DNA of 64,000 nt, from assembly GCA_030063045.1 (NCBI GenBank), contig JAQSEB010000098.1:992001-1056000 (forward strand), given 5' to 3'. The notes under the pieces are model-generated. The model saw only the letters and a program-made list of their open reading frames with translations, searched no databases and had not been told where the DNA came from. Below are positions 1 to 10,256 of the stretch, piece by piece; position 1 is the stretch's first letter, and each line of letters begins with the position of its first letter. The position numbers and the translations under genes are program-made. This DNA is from Pratylenchus scribneri (taxonomy: Eukaryota; Nematoda; Chromadorea; Rhabditida; Pratylenchidae).

Positions 1-920
1 ATCGATGGACTTCGCCTCATTCGGCCGAAGGTGGTTTTGGGTTCAATTTTGAATTTTATTTTTGGGTAGGTTTTTCCGGATGAACGTGGTTTCTTCTGCG
101 AATCCTACAATGCAAAGGAATGGAAAGAAAAACTCAATTTTGATGAGCCATTCCTCCAGGACAATCATTCATTCTCCAAATTTGGCGTAATCCGTGGCCT
201 TCATGCCCAAAGTGGAATGAGCAAATTAGTTTCAGTTTTAGTTGGCGCAATTTATGGTCATTTTATTTTACACTGATAATTCTAATTTCCATTGTTTTAA
301 TATTAGATGTTGCCGTCGATATTCGCCCAAATTCTCCAACTTTTGGCAAATGGCACGGAATTTTGTTGGATTCAAAGGAGAAAACCAATTTTTGGATTCC
401 AGATGGTATTTTATGAGGGAAAGGCTAATTAAATATTTATGCCACTTTTATTTTCAGGCTTTTTACATGGATTTCAGGCAATTTTTTTGGAGGGGGGAAT
501 TATTTTTGTTGGCCTTTAATGTCCCCTATCTATTTTAGTGCATTTCGCAAGAAGGAGCCCATGTGGTTTATAAGGTGAATTGAATTCAATTTCAAATATA
601 ATTTCCCTTAAATTCATAATCCCTTTCCTATTTCAGTGTTCCGCCGTTTACGATTCAAAATTGGAATTTGGCATAAATCCATTGGATGAGGAGGCAAATT
701 AAAATGGGCACAAATTAATAATGGGAGAATACTTATATTTTGGTTTAGATTGGCATTGTTTGGCCCGTAATGGACAAATCCAAATGGATTGTGAGCGAAA
801 GGGACCAGGTTGGATGGAAAATTAATTATTTAATTTAATTAAAATATATTTTAGAAACATCCGGAATTGGACACTCTCCGACAAAGAATTACTCAAGAAA
901 ATGGAAAGGCAAAAGAATAA
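1..920 (+). CDS. dTDP-4-dehydrorhamnose 3,5-epimerase (RmlC/rml-3 type), 5' end cut by the window
   Basis: Epimerizes dTDP-4-keto-6-deoxyglucose at C3 and C5 in dTDP-rhamnose synthesis, a cytosolic step that nematodes possess. Exons read 1-30, 70-256, 307-405, 458-477, 539-574, 637-693, 749-808 and 855-920 and give 184 residues, so only about ten N-terminal residues are missing. RmlC landmarks are in order: VFPDERGFF, QDNHSFSKFGVIRGLH (His of the catalytic motif), DVAVDIRPNSPTFGKWHG, IPDGFLHGFQ, then VVYK, whose Tyr sits where the family has its catalytic Tyr, and IGIVWP near the end. Two introns (478-538 and 694-748) begin with GC. Without removing them the conserved GFLHGFQ and IGIVWP segments fall out of frame or meet stops. 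The stop is TAA at 918-920. Identification is secure; only the 5' end is unknown. Confidence 0.93.
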
Positions 921-2815
921 AAGGCAATAAAAGGAAAAAAAGCTGAAGGGCACATCATTGGATTCATTCAAATTATTGAGGCAATAAATAAATAAATAAT
1001 ATTCAATTATTTTATACATCGATATTTTGAAAATCCATTCTTCCCCATTTTTCATTTATTCATTTATTTAGCTTTCTCCCTTCGCCCTTTATCCCTTTGG
1101 TCAACAATGAATTTGGTTTGGAGGCGGCTGGCAATAACACAAATCACAAAGACAATAATCCCCCAATTGAGGTCTGCCTTCCCTCATTCATTCATTCATC
1201 TCATCTTTCCACCTTTCCTTTTCCTTCCCCTCCTTCCAATTCCAATTACTTCTTCAATTCCTTGCGCATCCCTTCTTCCATTATTCTTTCCCATTCAAAT
1301 TTTCCTCATTTTCTGAACCAAAGGCCGAAACGATTGACCTTGAAGATGGATGGCCTTCTTCTATGAATTTGTTGTCCATTCCACTTGAACAAAACCAAAC
1401 ACCGGTGAGACAGCCGTTCCCCTCCCTTTCGAATCCACAAAATTGATGGCCACAATCTCCTTCCAAATTATGCTTACTTTGAGACCAAAAAAAACAAATT
1501 ATTCCTTCTTATTTTATATTCATTCGGACATTTCTTCCATTTTCCCATCATCCATTCCATTTATTTTTTTTTTAAAAAGCCGATTCAGTCATTCTTTTCG
1601 TCGCCGAATTTGTGCTAATTAAGATGAACACTGGGTGGAAAAGGTCGTCGTTAATAAAGAAAAAGCAAAGGAAACAGATGAATTGGAAAAACCTGCCTGG
1701 AAGGGAATAATTTAGGAACATCCAAAAATGCAAATTGCAATTTACGAGGAATGACAATTATCCATCAAATCCACAAAACATAATTGTCCATATTTTGAAG
1801 GAGTAAATTGGCCCTCACAGCTCACACATTCCCATTTATTTTTAATATTATTAAAATTTAATCAAAATGATCAAAGAATTAAATTTGACCAAACAAATGG
1901 AAATGGACCTTTTCTTTCCATCTCCCTTTTTAATCCATCATCATGCTGAACCGGCTTCCACACATTCCTCTTCGGCTTGATTGGGTGGTTATAAGCCGAT
2001 TTTTTGTTGTTGTGGATCGATTCCATGCGAACAATTCCCCCTTTCCTTCCCCTTCCATCTGACCATGAATGAATAACCCAAAAAGTGGTTGTCGAAGGCA
2101 ACAAAACATCCAAATCCAATCCAGCCATTTCGGCGACATCAAAACCTTCCTTCCATTGTGGTTTGCCTTTTATCCCACAAAATCCATTCAAATACTATAA
2201 AAAAATATCCACAAAATTTCCATAAATTCTCCCAAAAATATCATCTCATTCCCATCTCCATATCCCCTCCATATAATAATCATTCATAAATCTCTTCACC
2301 AACCAATTCTTTGCCCATTCCCCCGCAATGAGCAATTAAGCAAACAAAAATTGCAGCTGACTGACCACCAAAATCTCCTCCATTTGAGCTTTTCCAGTCC
2401 AGTTCCTCCTTCCATAAATGCGGCTTTTCCTTCCTAATAACCTCCGCTTTTCCTCAAAGTTGGCCAATTCCCATTTTTGGTCAATCTTTTATGATCTAAC
2501 CCTCCCCAAAAAGTGTGGAATAATTTTATGATTGGTCGAGTTTATTTTATTTTTTTATATTTGCCCAACATAAAATGTCCCTCTCACAATCTAAATAATC
2601 AACAAATTTATGGTCTTTTTTAAAGAATTATTTCCAATAAATTTATTCTTATCAATTTTTATCAATTAACCACAAAAGCGCATTAAATAAAAATGCCAGC
2701 CACAATCCTTACTTTTTTATTTAGATTTTGGCCATCAGCAAAGCCCAAATTTTAATAAAATTTTGTACCATTTTTGAATCTTCATCATTCCAGCAGAATA
2801 TTTCCCTCCAGCAAA
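921..2815. other. Intergenic stretch with no convincing gene
   Basis: AT-rich sequence with AATAAA-like runs near 980 that could serve the upstream gene. Short open frames occur on both strands, but apart from a weak minus-strand ORF (1871-2128, listed separately) none shows protein-like composition, splice sites in phase, or a recognisable motif. Confidence 0.5.
1871..2128 (-). CDS. Weak hypothetical ORF, about 85 residues
   Basis: An open frame starting MAGLDLDVLLPSTTTFW, with a balanced charged composition and no low-complexity bias, and ending FPFVWSNLIL. The frame stays open upstream to a possible splice or trans-splice acceptor (ttttttatag, ending near 2200), so the Met at 2128 is a guess. 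I recognise no domain, signal peptide or membrane segment. It could be a terminal exon of an unrecognised gene or chance. No neighbour gives context. Confidence 0.25.
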   Translation of the reverse strand: MAGLDLDVLLPSTTTFWVIHSWSDGRGRKGGIVRMESIHNNKKSAYNHPIKPKRNVWKPVQHDDGLKREMERKGPFPFVWSNLIL

Positions 2816-3431
2816 ATGGCCACTCTTAAAGATTCATTGACCAATTTGGGCCAATTCCAAATTCCCAGGCCCAAATGTATTGGCATGGAATTCATCACAA
2901 TTCGTGGAAGCCATTCCGGCTTTTATCGAAGCATAAACAAAAGTGTGGCAATCAAATATGGAATTGTGCAGCAAAAAAATGGATTAATGGCCAAAAGACC
3001 AACCATTCCAGAGAATTGGATTGGTCAAGAAAAGAAGGCCCAAAATGGACCAAAAGGAGGAATCATCCCTGAGGAACCGGAAATGGAGCCGACACCCGAT
3101 TATGAACAACAAGGAGAGGAGAATGGGGGAAAATGGTGCGAAAATGGGAGAAAAATGCAGATTAGAATATTCATTTTTAAGTTCGACCGATGATCGAATC
3201 GCATTGCCAATTGTTAGTGCACCACCGGCGCCTCCACTTTTGCCAGAATTTCGTCAATCTTTACTTAAAAAGCCGCATCATATAAATAAGAATGGAAAGG
3301 AAAATATGGGGAAAAGTCGATTCAAAATGATGGCCGCCGGAGGGAACAAATTTACGGGAAAATTTGGGCAATTTGATGGACAAAATGGAATTATCGAAAA
3401 CGATGAGAGATTGGCAAGCATCAAACTTTAA
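2816..3431 (+). CDS. Hypothetical protein, two exons
   Basis: Begins MATLKDSLTNLGQF and ends ENDERLASIKL before TAA at 3429. Two exons, 2816-3135 and 3182-3431, are joined across a 46-bp GT-AG intron (acceptor tttttaag). This is the only join I found that keeps both halves in frame, and its size fits introns nearby. The product is about 189 residues, hydrophilic, with a Pro-rich patch (SAPPAPPLLPEF) in the middle and a basic, Gly/Asn-rich C-terminus. No signal peptide or membrane helix is visible and I do not recognise the family. A pyrimidine-rich acceptor (cattccag, about 2792) lies just upstream of the ATG, compatible with trans-splicing or a further 5' exon. Confidence 0.55.
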
Positions 3432-3456
3432 ATGTACAATTAATGGAACAATAATA

Positions 3457-4606
3457 TTTGGTGAAGATGGACACTTTATTTTTGCATAAATTGTATAATT
3501 TATTTTAATATTTATTTATTATTTTTATTGCGTCCTTTTTCCAGCCAAGGGATGTTTATTGTCGTTATAATTATAAATGCAAATGGATTAGGCTTACATT
3601 AAGCATTTTTTTTTATTCAAATTCAGTGTTTTTTCATGAGTACCTGAAAAAATGTAAATTTTCTGAATAAGATAATTAAAAGAAAAGGGAAATGATTTAA
3701 TTGTGAGAATGTGTACGGTATTTTGAAAAGGGAATTAAAACATAATTTATAAGAAGGAAATCAAATCAGAATTAATATGAATAAAAAAAAGGGGGGAATA
3801 ATAACATTAAAACAGGCGGAATTATTTTAGTGCAAATAAAACAGGCGGAATTATTTTGGGGCAAATAAAACAGGCGGAATTATTTTGGGGCAAATAAAAC
3901 AGGCGGAATTATTTTGGGGCAAATAAAACAGGCGGAATTATTTTAGTGCAAATAAAACAGGCGGAATTATTTTAGTGCAAATAAAACAGGCGGAATTATT
4001 TTAGTGCAAATAAAACAGGCGGAATTATTTTGGGGCAAATAAAACAGGCGGAATTATTTTGGGGCAAATAAAACAGGCGGAATTATTTTAGTGCAAATAA
4101 AACAGGCGGAATTATTTTAGTGCAAATAAAACAGGCGGAATTATTTTAGTGCAAATAAAACAGGCGGAATTATTTTAGTGCAAATAAAACAGGCGGAATT
4201 ATTTTGGGGCAAATAAAACAGGCGGAATTATTTTGGGGCAAATAAAACAGGCGGAATTATTTTGGGGCAAATAAAACAGGCGGAATTATTTCAGTGCAAA
4301 TAAAACAGGCGGAATTATTTTAGTGCAAATAAAACAGGCGGAATTATTTTGGGGCAAATAAAACAGGCGGAATTATTTTGGGGCAAATAAAACAGGCGGA
4401 ATTATTTCAGTGCAAATAAAACAGGCGGAATTATTTTAGTGCAAATAAAACAGGCGGATTGGGGTAAATAGGGAAATCAATTATTAAACTTTATTTAAAT
4501 AATTAATTAATGTCGATATTTCGGTGAAAATACACTTTATTCTTAGAAAAAATGTACAATTTATTTTAATATTTATTTATTATTTTTATTACGGCCTTTT
4601 TTCGCC
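3457..4606 (+). repeat. Pair of ~85-bp direct repeats bracketing the minisatellite
   Basis: The segment about 3457-3545 (ggtgaagatggacacttta, then an AT run containing aatttattttaatatttatt) reappears with scattered differences at about 4520-4606. The copies are in the same orientation, about 1.06 kb apart, and the 29-bp array lies between them. The left copy sits directly 3' of the hypothetical gene ending at 3431. Confidence 0.7.
3808..4462 (+). repeat. 29-bp minisatellite, about 22 copies
   Basis: Tandem units share the core acaggcggaattatttt, followed by either agtgcaaataaa or ggggcaaataaa. The two variants are interspersed in runs, as expected from unequal exchange. The same core recurs at 33.5 kb and, inverted, at 48.4 kb. 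No open frame crosses it. Confidence 0.95.
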
Positions 4607-4832
4607 TTTATTCCGCCCTTTTTCCTGGTCAATGCTTGGCAATCTATCAGTGAACCTCGCCGAATTCGAATTGTTGAGGAACAGGCAAGGAAATAAGGAA
4701 AACCCAGATCATTTGGCCGATTAGTGAAAAACCTTTTCAATTTCTTATAAATATTTCCCTTTTTCCACCTTACCATCCCGAAAATTGTTGCTTCCAGCAC
4801 TGGGCTGTTCTCGTCGAATTTTCGGCCCCAAA

Positions 4833-5218
4833 ATGAAGAAGGGCAAAATCGAAAAGAAGCAAATGTTGAGGAGAATGGGACCGAGAATAGTTTGAAATGA
4901 AATGGGTGCTTACCTTTAAAAATTAAATATAAATTGATAAATGATTTGATTGAATACTTACAGCCAGCACATTCCCATATCCAAGGGGCACTCGTGCTTG
5001 CCAAGGGCCCGGATCTTGTCTGGCAAATGCAGGTACCCATTTTCCCAAGAAAGGAGTGGATTGAGGCAAATCCCAAATTGGTTTACATTGGGAAAGAGGC
5101 GGCAAAGATTGATCGGCATTTGGCCAAAGAGGCGAAAGCCAAGTTGATTCGGGCAAAAGAAGGGGACGAATCAGACGGCGATTTGGATCAATGGAAAGGC
5201 AAATCTGAAGGAAAATGA
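4833..5218 (+). CDS. Small basic hypothetical protein
   Basis: Two exons, 4833-4889 and 4964-5218, join in phase 0 across a GT-AG intron. They give about 103 residues starting MKKGKIEKKQMLRRMGPRI and continuing PAHSHIQGALVLAKGPDLVW, with a Lys/Ala-rich helical tail and an acidic end. Size, basic N-terminus and style resemble a mitochondrial ribosomal or respiratory accessory protein, but I cannot match a family. The frame is open upstream of the Met (LPALGCSRRIFGPK), so a further 5' exon around 4600-4700 is possible; several candidate joins there could not be resolved. No signal peptide or membrane segment is seen. Confidence 0.5.
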
Positions 5219-5614
5219 AGTAGAAATTGGGGTATTGAATGGTTAGATTACTCGATTTATTTCGGGTGGCAAATTGTTTGGTCCAATCAAATGGACGGAA
5301 GAAAGGAGTACCAAATTGAGGAGAATTAGACAAACAGTGAGAAGGAGGGAAAAGAAGAAAATGGAATAATGAAAAATGCTTAAAATTGAGTGGAATTTGG
5401 TCAAAATCAAATATGATTATTATACAGAGTGCATCGCCGAACAAAACTTCTGGCACATTTATGGCGATGAGAAAAGCTGGATGCTCGGCAAAAGTAGAAA
5501 TGAAGGCAAGGAGTGCATCCAATGGCAAAACAGGCAAAATAAAGGAATACTGTAGTGAATAGGAAAAGTAGGCGACGAATCAAAATGGCAGCCAAATCCA
5601 TGCCCTTGGGGAAA
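5219..5614. other. Spacer between convergent genes
   Basis: Purine-rich on the plus strand. A minus-strand open frame with a hydrophobic stretch (about 5640-5407) might be an alternative 3' exon of the membrane-protein gene that follows, because a good donor (gttaag) lies near that gene's end. I see no other support for a gene here. Confidence 0.35.
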
Positions 5615-6704
5615 TTAATCAAATGAAAGGGGAGAGAATATATCGCTAACCCTAAATACAATGCAGCTTAACCAAAATCCACAACATTGGCCAATGGAAC
5701 ATTTATCGTTGATTGAATCACCATCAAAATAGACAATCCTTCTTGGACGTTTTGTTGGTGATTCGCCGTAGACAATTGCATTTGACCAACGAATTGGCCA
5801 ACTTTCATCCAATCTTGGACCATCATTTTGATTGGTGGAAGGATCAAAATTGTTGCGGAAAGATTGGCTACGAGAATGAATGGCAGAAGTGCTGGCCTTT
5901 TTGGGTAGAAAAACCAAACGAGAATAGGCAAAATAGAGGAGAACAAGACGCCAAATGAGTGAGGCAGTGGTGGCCAAAACAGAGAGGAGAAGGGGCCAAA
6001 GAAGAAGCTGAAAATGGAGAGGGAAAATGAAAGAAAAACACAATTAACATGTGGGCCAGAACAACGGCAAGAAGTGAGGAGGAAAAAATTGGCAAAAGTG
6101 ATTGGGCCATCATGAAGGGCCATGAAAAGGAAACCAATGCGAAAATTGTTGAAGCCATGAAGCCATTCAACCAAAGCCTACAGAAATATAGTGGACATTT
6201 ATTTGAATTGAATGGATACCTCCCAAAGGACGGTGAATCCACTTTTATGTTCGGCAATGTCCAATCGATGAACAAATGCATTCTCAATACAAAGCATCTA
6301 ATTAGGCAATTAATTGGTGGATATTTGGGGATTGATTGACCACAAGGAGGAGGATTAGCATTGAACCGGACACAGAAACAACGACGAGGAGAAGCACAAA
6401 ATAGAATCGAAGGGGAAATGAGGTGAGAAATCCCTGAAGAATGGCATAAACATGGATCCAATTGAGGAGGGAATCCAATGAATAAATGAGCAAAGAAATA
6501 GCATAAAGGGCATGCATTGTGCGGGAAGTGAGCATCGGAATTGTGGGCGAGGCATTGGCAGAGGCAAATCCGGAGGCGTAAAGATCTAGCCAAAAATTTA
6601 AATAAAATGGCCAAAATTTGGCCAATATGATCCAACAATATGTACGTACCAAGAAGGACGAGTACATTTCCATGTCGGGCAGTATTGGATATTGTTGAGG
6701 ACAT
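5615..6704 (-). CDS. Multi-pass membrane protein of unknown function
   Basis: Four exons on the minus strand (6704-6650, 6585-6341, 6177-6049, 6007-5615) join with consistent phases into about 273 residues. The start MSSTISNTARHGN is followed by several hydrophobic segments (around HALYAISLLIYSLDSLLNW, FYFVLLLVVVSVSGSMLILL, ITFANFFLLTS and LLLWPLLLSVLATTASLIW). A polar, probably cytosolic tail of about 95 residues follows, with Ser/Arg/Asp-rich sequence. The layout of helices plus polar tail faintly recalls TMEM121-like proteins, but that is only an impression. A strong-looking donor (gttaag) close to the end leaves an alternative last exon possible. No signal peptide separate from the first helix is visible. 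Confidence 0.55.
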
Positions 6705-6991
6705 TGGAATGGAAAAATGGACTAATATAATGGATAAATATGGGATATTTTCAACTAAAAGTGGATGGGTCGATGAATTGAGAATGGGAAAATGGACAAC
6801 AACAAGTCTTTGGCCAATTAGGCCCAAAACATGCAATGCCGAAAAGAGGCTGGGGAATTGGGGGAAAAAGGAAGTGGACTAGTCGATTCCGGCACAAAAC
6901 ATGAAAAAATTAAATAAAATATTTTATTCAATAAAGTTCAAATAGCCAAAAATGAGAAAAAAAACATCAAATTAAATTAATCATTCATCAA

Positions 6992-7411
6992 TTATTGAAT
7001 TGATTTTCCTCCACCCAAACATTTTGGTGCCGGTGTCTGTTCTTGGCCATTCCATTCTTCGGGGGTTTTTGCTTCTATTCTTAATGCATGAATTTGATTC
7101 TGCAATTCCTCGGCCAATAATTTATTCACCATTCTTTGTCGTTGCAATTGCGAAAGGCCGTTAAATTTGTCCGAACAAATTTGGACCCGAAAATGCTTTT
7201 CCGCCCCTCTTGGAACATTATGGAATTGGCTCTCGCATTCGACCACCAAATGATGAGGCGAAAATAAAATAATTTTCAATTTAAAAAAAAAATTAAATAA
7301 TTTTACATTGAAAAAATCGGTCAATTTTTTCCTTAATGCCAATGTCAACGGTCCTTCTGATGAATTTGCAGCCGAACTCATTGCTTTTGCAGCAATTACT
7401 CTAGAAAACAT
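6992..7411 (-). CDS. BolA-family protein (BOLA1-like, probably mitochondrial)
   Basis: BolA proteins work with monothiol glutaredoxins in iron-sulfur cluster handling; BOLA1 acts in mitochondria. The protein reads GPLTLALRKKLTDFFN, then SQFHNVPRGAEKHFRV (the family's conserved His-Phe-Arg-Val), DKFNGLSQLQRQRMVNKLL, and IHALRIEAKTPEEW near the end. These match the BOLA1 order closely. The N-terminus MFSRVIAAKAMSSAANS is basic and Ser/Ala-rich, consistent with mitochondrial targeting. One oddity: a 48-nt in-frame, AT-rich insert (7306-7259) interrupts the domain after DFFN. It starts gtaaaatt and looks like an intron, but ends tttttattttcg without AG. As written the frame stays open through it, giving 139 residues. 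Confidence 0.9.
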   Translation of the reverse strand: MFSRVIAAKAMSSAANSSEGPLTLALRKKLTDFFNVKLFNFFFKLKIILFSPHHLVVECESQFHNVPRGAEKHFRVQICSDKFNGLSQLQRQRMVNKLLAEELQNQIHALRIEAKTPEEWNGQEQTPAPKCLGGGKSIQ

Positions 7412-8608
7412 TCTTAACTAGTAAATTAATTAAAACATGGAAGGAAATTGGTAAATTTAATGATTTTACTGATTAAAATAAGCTCAATTATATTAAGCGA
7501 GGCGGGCGGGTTGTCGGTGGGTCCGTGGGTGATAGAATTTGGATCTTAATTCGCTGAAAAATATAGAAAACAATATGCCAAATTTAAATAAATTGATTGA
7601 GCACTACCCCTCCCCTTTTGAATTAAAGAAGAAAGCAAAAGCTAACATAATTTTAGTCAAACCAAATTTTTAAGCTGATCGAATACTTTTAAAAATATTT
7701 ATTTGGAAGTTCATTTATGATCATATAAAATTTAGAATTAATTAAATTCGAGTATGAATGTTCCAGCCTTTGATTAATGTAAATTAAAATTTTATTGCAA
7801 ATGAAGAATGTTGGGAATGAAATGAATTATTACTCAAAATAATTTCGAGGGATTTCCTCTCTTCTTTTTATTGATAGGAAGGGATTGGAGGAAGAGAGTA
7901 TTACTGTAATTCAAATTCAAGGGAGCCCCTCTTCTTTTCTAATCCACCCCAAATTGACGATTGCCTCGGGGCTAAAGAGGGAATTGGTTGTCAAAAGAAT
8001 GAAAGAAAGAGAAATGCCATTCTCATATCTCATTCCATCCAATCAGCAGCAGAGGAATATTCAAATAGGAAAGGTGCTGATTGGCTGAAATAAATTGCTA
8101 AAATTTGTAAATTATATATATTAAATGTTTATTAAAAATAATAATAATATTTATCAATATTCAAAAATGATTAGCCAAAATATAATAAATATAAAAATTA
8201 TATATGAAGAAGTGAAAAAGAGGGCATTTATGAGGGAATGTCCTCTGCTTCATTGATGAATTCGGTCCATTGTTTTTTGTTTTGGCAGTGGTCCATCACA
8301 GAAATATAAAAACAATAATAAAATATGGGAATGATCAAAGGCTGCACTAAACTATCCAATAAAAGTGGATGGAATCTGGGTGGATATGAAAATGAGGCTA
8401 AAACAAATTAATTTAATAATGAGTGAATGAATCGAATGATGAAAATGCTTTTCTGGCAATTGAATGCTGAATATTTTTGGGAGAAAGACCTAAGCGAATT
8501 CATGGCTTATTTTCTGCTGTTTTCTATCCTATTTTTGCCTATCCAAATATTTTCATTCTACAATAATTTTTATTATTCCGAATCGCCCTGGATTGCCTCA
8601 TTTCATTT
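7412..8608. other. Intergenic stretch between BolA and Pax genes
   Basis: AT-rich apart from a short GC-rich patch near 7500-7530 (aggcgggcgggttgtcggtg). Some plus-strand open frames occur at 7885-8088 and from 8427, but the latter is antisense to the Pax 3' exons. Nothing here has a supported product. Confidence 0.5.
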
Positions 8609-10256
8609 TCAATGTTCATTGTTTTCCACTTTTTTCGGCTCAACGAGATTCAATTTTGTGCGTAAAATGCTGAAAAAACAATGTTCATTATTAATCAAAT
8701 TAAATTGTCCAAAACTGATTGATTGAGGAACGGGATGGGGCATTTTCCCTTCGGCAAAGGCCATCTCGAATTAATTGCTGCCAAATTATTGTTTATGTTA
8801 TCCATTTTGGATATTGATATTCATTAATACCTCCCTAATTTCGGATTGTCGCACAATTCCCAGCCGAAGGCGATAATCTCGAATGGCTGCGACCAACGGC
8901 GATTCTTGCCTCCCTTCTTTGGCATCTTTTGGCCGAACTGAGCCGGTCGTTCGAAATCTTTGCAGAATTTTTGACACACAACTATGCGTTACGCATAAAT
9001 ATCTGCCAAAAATATGCAAATTTAAAGAGGAATTCAATTCCCATTTTCACTTTGAAATATCGCAAATTTTCCATCCACTTTGGTGCAATTCCACAATTTG
9101 TTGCCTTTCACTCATCGACAAAGGCAATCCGGGGGAATATGTTCGGCCCAATTGGTTTACACCTACCAAATTAGCCAATATTATATTCAATTTAACAATT
9201 TTGTTGGCCACCTGAACTTCTACTGCCCGGCGAATCGTCCAAATTTGTTGCCTTCGCCGAATCCATGCTGCCTCCCGCAGTAGCCGATGGCCTCCCCCCT
9301 TGGCCACCACCACCGTTGATTGTCCCAATTTCGGTGAGAACAATTCGTTCGCCCCTTTCCTTTTCCCCATTATTGGGTGATCCCTCTGATGAGGAATGCG
9401 ATGAACTTGAAGGACTTTGGCCAGCCGAAAGCAGGGGAAAACATTCCTCCTTTGGGAAATAATTAATATTGGATATTTTTGGCGGAAACTACCTTGAAAT
9501 GGACTGGAGGCAACGAAATTCGCCTTTCCCCAAATAAAATGGCCAAATCCATTTGTTCAATCGGACATTGTTCTGTTTTCATCAATGGACTCAAAAACAT
9601 ACTAATCGGCTCAGAATCGGAACAGGAAAATGATCTTTTTGTAGTCGATTTTAATTCACCCTAAAATATTAAAATATTTAATGGGAAAAGGCCATAAATT
9701 AATTTTGCCCAAAGGAAATTGGCCGCCAATTTCCTTTCATTTTTAAACTTCTAAAGGAAGGAAGGGAGGAAGTTGTTTTTGCTCAATTTTTGGCCAATAA
9801 ACACAATAAAATCCAAACCCAAAATGAAAATGATTTATTATTTATTCTCTCAAATGGATGCATTTTTCCCCTTTTTTACGTCTATAAATTTTGCAGACAA
9901 AAAGGGCAATTTTGGTAGTGGAGAAAGGACTATTAGTTTGGGAAAAGAGGGAATTCAACGAATAGTAAAAAAGGGGCATAAACTTTATTCGAAACTAATG
10001 ACAAAAATGTTGAAAAATTTAACCAATTTATTTCAAAATTTACCTTCAGCCAAGCGTGAAAATCCCGTTCCAAACTTTCGGGAGTGGAAATGTCAATAAG
10101 GGGTGCCGAAGGAGTTTGAGGGAATTTTGTGGAAGATTCCTCCTCAATTGGCGGTTGCAAATCGACTGATGATTCTGGTTCGGATTTGATTTGGCGAACG
10201 AGGATGGCGGTGGATGGGGAGCCGGGAATAGTGCAAGGAGGAGTGGAGGGGAGCAT
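8609..10256 (-). CDS. Pax-family transcription factor with paired domain, no homeodomain
   Basis: DNA-binding developmental regulator. Exons (10256-10044, 9660-9493, 9449-9212, 9162-9051, 9002-8831, 8777-8716, 8669-8609) join in phase to 341 residues. The first ~205 are Ser/Pro/Gly-rich and include KSEPE. The paired domain spans about 207-327: GVNQLGRTYSPGLPLSM, ERQQIVELHQSGWKICDIS, CVTHSCVSKILQRFRTTGS, then REQLIRDGLCRRENAPSRSS and INHILRTK. Both helix-turn-helix halves are present. Only about 14 residues follow before the TGA, so there is no homeodomain or room for one. The GRTYSPG turn replaces the usual GGVFVNG, so the subgroup is uncertain. The start is the first Met of the first exon found, but its frame is open upstream to an acceptor, and a further exon near 10760-10960 is possible. 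Confidence 0.88.

Noticed and set aside
3808..4462. Possible CRISPR array from regularly spaced repeats
   Set aside because: Units abut without unique spacers and the host is a eukaryote; this is a minisatellite. The same holds for the arrays at 22.7, 33.5 and 48.4 kb.
5868..6836. 322-codon minus-strand frame, longest near 6 kb
   Set aside because: It reads through splice sites. The four-exon model in other frames gives coherent helices and a charged tail.
8427..8726. Hydrophobic plus-strand frame resembling a receptor fragment
   Set aside because: It is antisense to the last two Pax exons, which have homology and consistent phases.
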